Shown here: positions 15,598-22,512 of the stretch, in pieces
How positions within the stretch are numbered: position 1 is the stretch's first letter
How the letters are laid out: every line of letters starts with the position of its first letter
Assembly: GCA_900768075.1 (NCBI GenBank)
Contig: CAAGBN010000050.1
Coordinates: forward strand, 1 to 24,916
Direction: 5' to 3'
DNA from: Clostridia bacterium
Lineage (GTDB): Bacteria > Bacillota > Clostridia > Oscillospirales > Acutalibacteraceae
Length of the DNA: 24,916 nt
Translations under genes and position numbers: made by a program
Notes under the pieces: generated by a model
The model's database searches: none
What the model saw: the letters and a program-made list of their open reading frames with translations, nothing else
What the model was told of the DNA's origin: nothing

Positions 15598-16569
15598 ATG
15601 AAAAAATTAATAGCACTTCTAATGGCTGTGCTGACAGTTGTAACAGCCTTTACAATGGCAATACCTGCAACAGCCTGGTATCAGTACACCCCCGAGGAAT
15701 GTAAGCATAACAGTATGATTCCCGGTGACAGATACTACGGTCCCGAATATTACTTCAAGAACAGCGATACCTGTTTCCTCTGCGGCTATGTTTGCGAGCA
15801 TCCTGCTGATAAGCGTGTATACTACGTTGATATTACAACGTCAAAGTATGATAGTTATGATTATAACAGTGAAGGTCATACGAAATTATATAAGTGTGAG
15901 TATTGCTGCAAGTCAAGCATAGCTGATGAATCAACAACCGAAAAGCATAAATTTACTCACACAAAGTCAAACATGTATAATGATTATCATACATCAACCT
16001 GTACAGTGTGCGATTATACTGTTGACGGTAAATGCTCATACAAAACTTATGTGAAGAAAACAAGCAGCGATAAGACTCACAGTCTGTATAAGAAATGTAC
16101 TACCTGCAAGCAGAAGGGTTATATATCAAAAGATACAGAAAAGCACACTTACAAAAACAATGTATGCACAAAGTGTGGCTTCAAGAGAATTGTCCCCGGT
16201 GCAGTTAAAATCTCAACTGCAAAGAATACAGCCAAAGGCAAGAGCAGAACAATTAATGTTGACGGAAAGTGGGTATACAGCAACGGTGAATACATCTGGA
16301 AGAAGCCCTATAAGTACACCGTTTATGATTACAAAATCAGCCTTAAGTTCTCATCAAAGAACGCTGTTAAATATATTGTAACAAACGCTGCCGATAAAGA
16401 TCTTGATGACGGTCACAAGAACAGAGTTGTATCTAAAAAGAAAGAGTTTACTTATACCTACACCTCAAGCAGAAAGAAAGCAAGTAAATTAACTCTTTAT
16501 ATCACACCTATCAGTAAGACCGGCACATACGGTAAGACAGTCAAGAAGACTATTACCCTCAAAAACTGA
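15598..16569 (+). CDS. secreted Cys-rich protein with CxxC repeats
   Basis: 323 residues. A signal peptide (about 1-26, cleavage likely after AIPATA) is followed by a region with five CxxC pairs (C59-C62, C100-C103, C135-C138, C167-C170, C190-C193). Histidines in HKFTHT and KHTYKNN settings give the look of tandem small zinc-ribbon-like or disulfide-bonded modules. Residues 200-323 are Lys/Tyr/Thr-rich and beta-strand-like, possibly an Ig/Fn3-like domain. No anchoring motif is visible. No function is recognised. Ribosome binding site AAAGGAG lies before the ATG. It is the first gene after the response regulator and is driven by box promoter 1, so it is a candidate main output of that system. 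Confidence 0.82.
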   Translation: MKKLIALLMAVLTVVTAFTMAIPATAWYQYTPEECKHNSMIPGDRYYGPEYYFKNSDTCFLCGYVCEHPADKRVYYVDITTSKYDSYDYNSEGHTKLYKCEYCCKSSIADESTTEKHKFTHTKSNMYNDYHTSTCTVCDYTVDGKCSYKTYVKKTSSDKTHSLYKKCTTCKQKGYISKDTEKHTYKNNVCTKCGFKRIVPGAVKISTAKNTAKGKSRTINVDGKWVYSNGEYIWKKPYKYTVYDYKISLKFSSKNAVKYIVTNAADKDLDDGHKNRVVSKKKEFTYTYTSSRKKASKLTLYITPISKTGTYGKTVKKTITLKN

Positions 16570-16589
16570 CGGATTAAAACTTTTTTGCC

Positions 16590-16620
16590 TCCCCGATAGA
16601 AATATCGGGGATTTTTTTAT
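16590..16620 (+). terminator. Rho-independent terminator after the Cys-rich protein gene
   Basis: Nine-base-pair stem TCCCCGATA-GAAA-TATCGGGGA (16590-16611) with a GNRA-type loop and tail TTTTTTTAT. Confidence 0.88.
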
Positions 16621-16626
16621 CTTTAC

Positions 16627-16670
16627 CCCTACATTTGTAGGGTGCTTTTATGTCAGTTAAAAAGTATAAT
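16627..16670 (+). promoter_or_regulatory. 7-2-7 box promoter 2 (5'-nucleotidase-like gene)
   Basis: CCCTACA-TT-TGTAGGG (16627-16642), 22 bases, TATAAT (16665-16670). The -35 position is GTGCTT, essentially no match. Confidence 0.88.
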
Positions 16671-16701
16671 GAAAGAACAAAATGACTAAAAGGTGATTAT
16701 T

Positions 16702-18168
16702 ATGGAGAAAAATCTGAAAAAACTGACAATATTACATTCAAACGATATGCACGGTGATTTTCTTGCCGAAGATATTGATTCAGAGCTTGTGGGCGGCGTT
16801 TCAATGCTTTCAGGTTACATCAATAAAGTAAGAGAAGAAGAAAAAAATACAATTTACTGCATTGCAGGTGATATGTTCCGTGGCTCTGTTATTGACTCAG
16901 AGTTTCAGGGATTTTCAACAATCGAAATTATGAATATACTTTCACCTGATGTTGTTACACCGGGTAATCACGAAACAGACTACGGTATTGCACATCTGCT
17001 TTTCATCGAAAAGTGTGCAAAGTTCCCCATAATCAACGCTAACTTACATATAACAACAAACGGCGCAAGACTTTTCAAGCCTCATCATATCATTGAAATT
17101 GACGGAATGAAGGTGCTCTTCATCGGTATTCTCACTCAGGAAGTGCTTTCTCAGACAAAGAATGACGGCATTATCGGTACCTTTGTTGATATTGATGAAG
17201 CTGCAACAGAGGTCGGCAAAATCTGCAATACATACAATGCGGTTGACATTGATTTCACTGTACTTCTTACTCATATCGGCTTTGAAGAGGATAAAAAGCT
17301 TGCAGCACAGCTTGACCCTGACTGGGGTGTAGATGTAATTATCGGCGGTCACTCTCATACCTTTATTGATGAGCCTGCCGTCGTCAATGATATTGTTGTT
17401 GTTCAGGCAGGTACAGGCACAGATCAGATAGGACGTTTTGACATTATGGTTGATACAGATAACAACTGTATTGACAGCTTCACCTGGAAAACTATACCTA
17501 TAAATGATAAGCATTGTCCGAGAGATGAGGTTCTCGAAAAAATACTCAGCCGCTATAAAATGCAGACCGATGCAAAATATGGCAGAGTCGTTACCCGTCT
17601 CAGAAAGCGTCTTACACATCCCACCAGAATTCAGGAAACTGCTCTCGGGGGTCTGCTTTCAGATATCATGTGCGAGTGTCTCGGCCTTGATATTATGCTT
17701 CTCGGCTCAGGCAGTGTCCGCAGTGACGAGCTCGGACCCATTGTGCTTTATTCCGACCTTTGTGAATGCTTCCCTTATGATGATGCAGCTTATATGATTA
17801 AGGTTACAGGCGAGCAGTTCAAGAGAATGATTAAGTTTATGGTGCGTGACGAAGTATGGGACGGTGCTCACTGTGAATTCTATCAGTTTTCATCGGGTAT
17901 GCGTGTAATTTATGACAGAGCCTCACACGAGTTCCAGAAATTTGATTACAATGGTAAACCCATTGAAGACGACAAGATTTACAGAATCGGTCTTCAGCAG
18001 TTCCATTTCAACAACCTCGAAGACTTCTTCAATATCTCACTTGAAGAAATCTTTGAAAACGGAAAGCCTGTTGTTGTAGCAACCTCGTGTCTCGGCATTT
18101 TCGACGAGTATCTGTCAAATCATCAGAATCTCGACAGAGACATTACAGGCAGACTTGTAGTTATTTAA
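16702..18168 (+). CDS. 5'-nucleotidase/metallophosphoesterase family protein, cytoplasmic
   Basis: 488 residues from the ATG at 16702 with AGGTGA at 16691-16696; the GTG nine bases upstream lies inside that site. The metallophosphoesterase domain shows all metal-ligand motifs: NDMHGD (D15, H17), AGDMF (D57), GNHE (N89, H90), THIG (H191) and GGHSHT (H217, H219). The 5'-nucleotidase C-terminal domain follows, with LGSGSVRSDELG and YSDLCECFPYDDAAYMIKVTGEQFKRMI (about 330-375). Relatives (UshA, YfkN) hydrolyse nucleotides or cyclic nucleotides outside the cell, but here no signal peptide is present, so the protein should be cytoplasmic. It is monocistronic under box promoter 2. The substrate is not predictable from sequence alone. 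Confidence 0.9.
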   Translation: MEKNLKKLTILHSNDMHGDFLAEDIDSELVGGVSMLSGYINKVREEEKNTIYCIAGDMFRGSVIDSEFQGFSTIEIMNILSPDVVTPGNHETDYGIAHLLFIEKCAKFPIINANLHITTNGARLFKPHHIIEIDGMKVLFIGILTQEVLSQTKNDGIIGTFVDIDEAATEVGKICNTYNAVDIDFTVLLTHIGFEEDKKLAAQLDPDWGVDVIIGGHSHTFIDEPAVVNDIVVVQAGTGTDQIGRFDIMVDTDNNCIDSFTWKTIPINDKHCPRDEVLEKILSRYKMQTDAKYGRVVTRLRKRLTHPTRIQETALGGLLSDIMCECLGLDIMLLGSGSVRSDELGPIVLYSDLCECFPYDDAAYMIKVTGEQFKRMIKFMVRDEVWDGAHCEFYQFSSGMRVIYDRASHEFQKFDYNGKPIEDDKIYRIGLQQFHFNNLEDFFNISLEEIFENGKPVVVATSCLGIFDEYLSNHQNLDRDITGRLVVI

Positions 18169-18184
18169 AAATATTCTCTGTTAC

Positions 18185-18228
18185 CCCTACATTTGTAGGG
18201 TGACATTCAAGTTTTGTGATAGTATAAT
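18185..18228 (+). promoter_or_regulatory. 7-2-7 box promoter 3 (lipoprotein gene)
   Basis: CCCTACA-TT-TGTAGGG (18185-18200), 22 bases, TATAAT (18223-18228). The -35 position reads GTGACA (four matches to TTGACA), the best of the five. The box begins 16 bases after the preceding stop codon, with no terminator between. Confidence 0.88.
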
Positions 18229-18239
18229 CAAGCTGTAAA

Positions 18240-18256
18240 CCTGCCAATTCGGCAGG
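18240..18256 (+). promoter_or_regulatory. 5' UTR hairpin of the lipoprotein mRNA
   Basis: CCTGCC-AATTC-GGCAGG forms a six-base-pair GC-rich hairpin within a few bases of the predicted transcription start (about 18235). It has no T-run, so a role in mRNA stability is more likely than termination. Confidence 0.45.
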
Positions 18257-18286
18257 GTACAATAAAAAACAAAGGAGAAAACCAAA

Positions 18287-19492
18287 ATGAAAAAGTTTTT
18301 AGCAATTCTTCTCGCAGCAATTATGCTCTTTGCTCTCGCTGCATGCGGTGGCGGCGGTGAAACCCCTGACACAACAGAACCTGATGCACCTGTGGCTGCT
18401 GCAGATGAAGTACACGGCATCAAAAAGGATGCTTATGCAACAATGACAACAGATGAACTTATTGCTAAGCTCATCAAGGATAAGGCTGCTCCCACAGTAG
18501 AGGAGTACACAGCACTTATCGAAACTATCGAGCTCGCTGACCTTGACGAAAGATTCAACTTTGCCGATAATGCGACTAACGATGCTCTTATGCAGCTCAA
18601 AAACGATGGTGCGACACTTCCCAACATTCTTCAATGTGCAAACGGTATTATCGCAAACGATTCAGCTCAGGTAAGAGCTTACTATTATTCAAGACTCGGC
18701 AGCTCTTTCTTTGATGAATCAACACCGTATTATGCACCCATCAAGGCAAAGGTTATAACAGAAACAGAACCTATCGCAATTGCATATGCTTTCCGTTATC
18801 TTGCAAGTAATTTCCGTTCAGATGCTGAATTCTGTGACTTTGTTCTTGCAAACAAGGACAATGAAAACTTTATGGTAAGAAAGTGGTTCTCATCAGCTGT
18901 TACTTACCTTCAGCCTGCTGATAAAGAACCTTTTATCGTTGCAATGCTTGCACTTCTTGAGGATGAAAATATCGACGTTGTAACCGAGGCTGCTCTTGAT
19001 TGCGGTGCACTTGATGACGACAGATTTGTTGAACCTCTTGCAAAGATTCTTAAGGATGAAAACCTTGCAGATGTACACGATGATGCTATGGCTTCACTTG
19101 TTGAAATGTGGTATAACTATCCCGCACATGACAACTATTCAGAAGCTGCATACAAGGCAACTATCGATTATTTAAAGGGCGACTATGCAAGTGCTGATAT
19201 TCCCAGCTGGATGGGTATGAGCAAAATGGCTAACAAGAGCACAACAAGATTTGATGCATGGGCAGCCGAAGCTACATATGTGAACGGCGATGAAATCGTT
19301 GAAGCAGTAAAGAATATCTTTGAAGATGAAACAAAGTCAAGACTTGTAAGAACTCAGTGCATCTCAATTATCGGTGTATTCGGTGAAAAGGCTGACCTTG
19401 AAGCACTTCAGGCAATAATTGATAAGGTTGAAAGCGCATCAGACAAGAGCTCATATCAGTCAAAGCTTGACTCTGAGCTTGCTAAGAAATAA
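18287..19492 (+). CDS. lipoprotein with alpha-helical (HEAT-like) repeats
   Basis: 401 residues. A lipoprotein signal peptide ends in the lipobox LAAC (C20), followed by a GGGGETPDTTEPDAP spacer, so the mature protein is tethered to the outer face of the membrane. The remainder is acidic and helical. Repeating segments such as ENFMVRKWFSSAVTYLQPADKEPFIVAMLALLEDENIDVVTEAALDCGALDDDRFVEPLAKILKDENLADVHDDAMASLVEMW look like HEAT/armadillo-type helical pairs, a fold used for protein binding. I recognise no enzymatic motif. AAAGGAG at 18271-18277 sets the start; it has its own box promoter and a strong terminator, so it is monocistronic. Confidence 0.85.
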   Translation: MKKFLAILLAAIMLFALAACGGGGETPDTTEPDAPVAAADEVHGIKKDAYATMTTDELIAKLIKDKAAPTVEEYTALIETIELADLDERFNFADNATNDALMQLKNDGATLPNILQCANGIIANDSAQVRAYYYSRLGSSFFDESTPYYAPIKAKVITETEPIAIAYAFRYLASNFRSDAEFCDFVLANKDNENFMVRKWFSSAVTYLQPADKEPFIVAMLALLEDENIDVVTEAALDCGALDDDRFVEPLAKILKDENLADVHDDAMASLVEMWYNYPAHDNYSEAAYKATIDYLKGDYASADIPSWMGMSKMANKSTTRFDAWAAEATYVNGDEIVEAVKNIFEDETKSRLVRTQCISIIGVFGEKADLEALQAIIDKVESASDKSSYQSKLDSELAKK

Positions 19493-19507
19493 TTCTTTCT
19501 CACCTTC

Positions 19508-19543
19508 GCGCTGTCCGACTTCGTGTCGGGCAGTGCTTTTTTT
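19508..19543 (+). terminator. Rho-independent terminator after the lipoprotein gene
   Basis: Twelve-base-pair stem GCGCTGTCCGAC/GTCGGGCAGTGC (19508-19536, two wobbles) with a TTCGT loop and seven Ts. Confidence 0.9.
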
Positions 19544-19606
19544 GTACGCGTCTGAGCGACCGATGATATTAAAATTTATCCCGCCGAGCAAATTTTTCTT
19601 CATTAC

Positions 19607-19650
19607 CCCTACATTTGTAGGGTGTATTTTGATTTTTGATGTTATATAAT
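19607..19650 (+). promoter_or_regulatory. 7-2-7 box promoter 4 (beta-helix-like secreted protein)
   Basis: CCCTACA-TT-TGTAGGG (19607-19622), 22 bases, TATAAT (19645-19650). The -35 position reads GTGTAT. Bases 19603-19636 are identical to 21187-21220 at box 5. Confidence 0.88.
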
Positions 19651-19696
19651 GACTTTGGGTAAAACCGATTTATTTAAAAAGGAGATGTTTTTAGAA

Positions 19697-21145
19697 ATGA
19701 AAACCAAGAAAATTTTAAGTCTCGTGCTGTGCCTTCTTATGGTGTTCAGCACAATGTCGATTATGACTGCGTCAGCAGCAGAAACAACAATTTATGAGGT
19801 TAAAAATGCAACAGAGCTCAACAATGCAATTAAAATTGCAAAACCCAACTCAGCTATCAGACTTATAGCAAACATAACTTCAGAACAGACATTTGCAGTA
19901 ATCAAAAACAAAGAGAGTTTTGCAATTGACCTTAACGGTTTCAGCATAAAAGGCGAAAGCGAGACAATCGGTGATTTCATAACTGTTGGCGATAACACAA
20001 CACTGTTTATTATCAATACGAAGTCGAACAACAATACAAGCAGCATTATTGTAAATTCAGAAGAAAAAGGCGCATCTGTTCTTTGTCTTAACGGTGAAAA
20101 TGCGGCTTTACATATTTTGAACGGTGTAGAGATTGTTATGGGTACAAACGGCTACTATGCTTGGAACAGCAATTACGCTCACTGTATCAAAGTTGTTAAA
20201 GGTAAGGAACTTAATGTTAACGGTGCAGGCATTTATAATTGGATGTATCAAGGCAGAGGCATTAGCTTCGCAAACCGCGCGCAAGGTGGATTTGATAATT
20301 TTACATTTAAAGTGTATAACGATTCGGAAATTACCGCAAAGGTAGCTTGTATTGACTACTCATTCACATATACTCTTCCCGGCGCTTCATATGTTCAGGA
20401 CTGCACATTATCCTATGAAACTAAAATTCCTAATTTCGATGACGGAAGAGATGCTGCGGCTTTTAAAGATTTTATGGCTATCAAAGGTTCAGAGGATAGT
20501 TTTGTGCTTATCGATGTTCTTTCTGATGATTACATAGTAGAGTATGCCAATATTGGTGCATATGTTGACAGCAAAGATCTTATTAAAAATTTCCCTAAGG
20601 GTGTAAATGTTCTTGTAAATGGATGCTATGACCATGATTGCAAAGACATAATTAAAACTGTAGGCAGAACCTGCACCAAAGATGGATACACAGTTTATGA
20701 ATGTCCCACTTGTTATGGAACAAAAACAGTAACACTTCCTACACAGGGCCATTTGTACTATACAGTTATTGAAACAGCAGCAACTTGCGGTAAGAACGGA
20801 GAAAAATCTGTTAAGTGTAGTGTTTGCGGTGATCAGCCTTCAACAGAAATATTCCCCGCAACAGGCAACCATAGTTATGTAGAAGACTATAAAGCTCCTA
20901 CTTGCATAGAAGCAGGCTATAGAAATTACAAGTGTTCTGTTTGTGAAGACACAAAATCAGAAACCTTTTCAGCAACGGGTCACAGAAACGATAACGGAAA
21001 ATGTGTGAACTCAGGCTGCGGATACACCTGTTCCTGCAAGTGCCACGGCAATTTCATTCAGAAGCTTATCTTCATGATCACCAACTTCTTCGCAAAAATC
21101 TTCAACCCTGCAAAGAGAGTCTGCGAATGTGGTGCAGGTCACTAA
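19697..21145 (+). CDS. secreted beta-helix-like protein with Cys repeats and a CxCxCH tail
   Basis: 482 residues from the ATG at 19697; an in-frame ATG at 19649 overlaps the promoter -10 and cannot be used. A GGAG at 19681-19684 is 12 bases away, slightly long. Signal peptide about 1-28 (TASA/A). Residues 30-300 resemble a right-handed beta-helix, opening ATELNNAIKIAKPNSAIRLIANITSEQTFAV as in pectate-lyase-like adhesins. Three Cys repeats follow (about 313-428; pattern H...T..TC...G...Y.C..C), like those of other gut clostridial surface proteins. The C-terminus has CSCKCH (445-450), a hydrophobic/amphipathic segment FIQKLIFMITNFFAKIF, and CECGAGH (476-482), which could be an attachment or sorting tail. 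Target unknown. Confidence 0.85.
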   Translation: MKTKKILSLVLCLLMVFSTMSIMTASAAETTIYEVKNATELNNAIKIAKPNSAIRLIANITSEQTFAVIKNKESFAIDLNGFSIKGESETIGDFITVGDNTTLFIINTKSNNNTSSIIVNSEEKGASVLCLNGENAALHILNGVEIVMGTNGYYAWNSNYAHCIKVVKGKELNVNGAGIYNWMYQGRGISFANRAQGGFDNFTFKVYNDSEITAKVACIDYSFTYTLPGASYVQDCTLSYETKIPNFDDGRDAAAFKDFMAIKGSEDSFVLIDVLSDDYIVEYANIGAYVDSKDLIKNFPKGVNVLVNGCYDHDCKDIIKTVGRTCTKDGYTVYECPTCYGTKTVTLPTQGHLYYTVIETAATCGKNGEKSVKCSVCGDQPSTEIFPATGNHSYVEDYKAPTCIEAGYRNYKCSVCEDTKSETFSATGHRNDNGKCVNSGCGYTCSCKCHGNFIQKLIFMITNFFAKIFNPAKRVCECGAGH

Positions 21146-21152
21146 AAGATTA

Positions 21153-21182
21153 AAAAAATTCCCGATTTTTCGGGAATTTTTT
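21153..21182 (+). terminator. Rho-independent terminator (bidirectional shape)
   Basis: Thirteen-base-pair perfect stem AAAAAATTCCCGA-TTTT-TCGGGAATTTTTT, with A-run and T-run on either side of a GC core. Confidence 0.88.
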
Positions 21183-21190
21183 GCTTTTAC

Positions 21191-21234
21191 CCCTACATTT
21201 GTAGGGTGTATTTTGATTTTCAGTATTCTATAAT
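21191..21234 (+). promoter_or_regulatory. 7-2-7 box promoter 5 (membrane protein/lipoprotein operon)
   Basis: CCCTACA-TT-TGTAGGG (21191-21206), 22 bases, TATAAT (21229-21234). The -35 position reads GTGTAT. It is the last of the five and drives what is probably a four-gene operon. Confidence 0.88.
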
Positions 21235-21273
21235 ATTTGGTAGGATAGGCAAGTTATGTCAGGCGGTGAGAGT

Positions 21274-21570
21274 ATGAGACAACCAAAAAGACAAAGCGGT
21301 TTTGTGCTGTCGGTTTTGCTTACACTGCTTTTCAACCTTGAATGGACAATTCCTGCATGGATTTTCCTTGCGCTTCATTTCATCTGTGGTCTGTCGCTTT
21401 GGTACTTTTATATATCACTCGGTCTGTGGGTGCTTATGATAATGGGCAAAAGCATTTTGCTTCGTCTTTTAAACAAGGCAGGTCAGTATAAAGACCCGCC
21501 TAAAGAAAATAAAAATCCCTATTCATCAGGTGGCTATAAAAAAGGAGGAAGTAACAATGAAGAAAACTAA
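21274..21570 (+). CDS. small membrane protein with two spans
   Basis: 98 residues from the ATG at 21274, which is preceded by AGGCGG (21261-21266); an in-frame ATG at 21256 would add six residues but has no ribosome binding site and only about 15 bases of leader. Two hydrophobic segments (about 9-36 and 38-63) are followed by a Lys/Pro/Asn-rich soluble tail ending KNPYSSGGYKKGGSNNEEN. The family is not recognised. Its 3' end overlaps the next lipoprotein gene by 14 bases, so translation is coupled and the two products may work together at the membrane. Confidence 0.7.
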   Translation: MRQPKRQSGFVLSVLLTLLFNLEWTIPAWIFLALHFICGLSLWYFYISLGLWVLMIMGKSILLRLLNKAGQYKDPPKENKNPYSSGGYKKGGSNNEEN

Positions 21571-22459
21571 AATCATACTTTCGGTTATCCTTTGCATTAC
21601 GGTGCTTGTTACACTGTGTGCCTGTACGCGTGGAAACGGCGATGACACAACAACCACTGAGCCGCCAACCTCGGCAGAGTACAAAACAGAAATTTTTGAA
21701 GAGCCGAAGCAGCTTGAAGAAGCAGGACTGACATATAACGACCTGGTTTCAGCTAATAGTATTGAAACGCTTCTTAAGAAATACGAAACAATCACTACTG
21801 AGAGTGATCGCGATGAAGTACAGATATTTACCTATAACGGTATGCCTTCATTTATAAATCATGTAATTTACAGCGATGACGAGGCTTACTTGGGAGGTTG
21901 GATTGACGGAATAGGTTTTGATATCTTTGAAAATGAATCTTATGCAACTGTCAATGCTTTTAATCTAAATGAAGAAGCAACTTTCCCGTATGATAGCCAT
22001 GTTGTTGATTACTTCGGCGGTCAGGAGCTTTTTGTTAAAGAAATCGGCAAGGACTATTACAAAATAATCCACACCTATGAGGGAATGCTTGAAAACGAGA
22101 AGTTTGAATATATTTTTGACAAAGAAACTCTTGAGCTTCGTGAATATAACTTCGTACTTTTTGACGGCACAACAGGTTCAACTGTTGTTGATTTCAACAA
22201 ACCACTCTCTGAAAAGTGCTCTGAAGTTATTGAGATAATGGACGGCGAAAGAAAGAGCATCACCGTAAAAAGCGAATTTCATGATTTTGATAATGTTATA
22301 AAGGATGAGGTAACATTCCGTATTCCCTCTGATTGGAAGCTTGAACTGCTCGCAGGTGTGGAAATTGCTCTTTACAGCAACGAAGAGCAGACTGAGATTT
22401 ATGAATATCCCGGTCACGGCATAGACCACACCATTTATGTCACAAATTCATTAGGTTAA
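21557..22459 (+). CDS. lipoprotein of unknown function
   Basis: 300 residues from the ATG at 21557 with a strong AAAGGAGG at 21541-21548; an in-frame upstream ATG at 21530 has no such site. The lipobox is LCAC (C23), followed by a DDTTTTEPPTS spacer of the same kind as in the lipoprotein at 18287. The soluble part (about 40-300) is acidic and beta-rich, with segments like QIFTYNGMPSFINHVIYSDDEAYLGGWIDGIGF and KEIGKDYYKIIHTYEGMLENEKFEYIFDKETLELREYNFVLFDG, reminiscent of outer-face lipoproteins that sense or bind. No family is assigned. It overlaps the small membrane protein and precedes the SPFH gene by 53 bases without a clear terminator. Confidence 0.8.
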   Translation: MKKTKIILSVILCITVLVTLCACTRGNGDDTTTTEPPTSAEYKTEIFEEPKQLEEAGLTYNDLVSANSIETLLKKYETITTESDRDEVQIFTYNGMPSFINHVIYSDDEAYLGGWIDGIGFDIFENESYATVNAFNLNEEATFPYDSHVVDYFGGQELFVKEIGKDYYKIIHTYEGMLENEKFEYIFDKETLELREYNFVLFDGTTGSTVVDFNKPLSEKCSEVIEIMDGERKSITVKSEFHDFDNVIKDEVTFRIPSDWKLELLAGVEIALYSNEEQTEIYEYPGHGIDHTIYVTNSLG

Positions 22460-22512
22460 TTATTCTCAGCAATGAGATATTAAATAAATTTACATAAAAA
22501 GGAGAAATTGAT

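Noticed and set aside
10902..18260. Shared GTACCCTGCC between the terminator at 10904 and the hairpin at 18240-18260 as a repeat family
   Set aside because: Only ten bases match, in inverted orientation and in different contexts; probably coincidence of GC-rich hairpins.
19649..19696. In-frame ATG at 19649 as start of the beta-helix-like protein
   Set aside because: The ATG lies inside the -10 hexamer of box promoter 4, so it would not be transcribed; the ATG at 19697 begins a normal signal peptide.
22460..22512. Separate promoter for the SPFH gene
   Set aside because: The spacer holds only a weak TCTCA-GCAA-TGAGA hairpin and no convincing -35/-10 pair or box; read-through from box promoter 5 is more likely.
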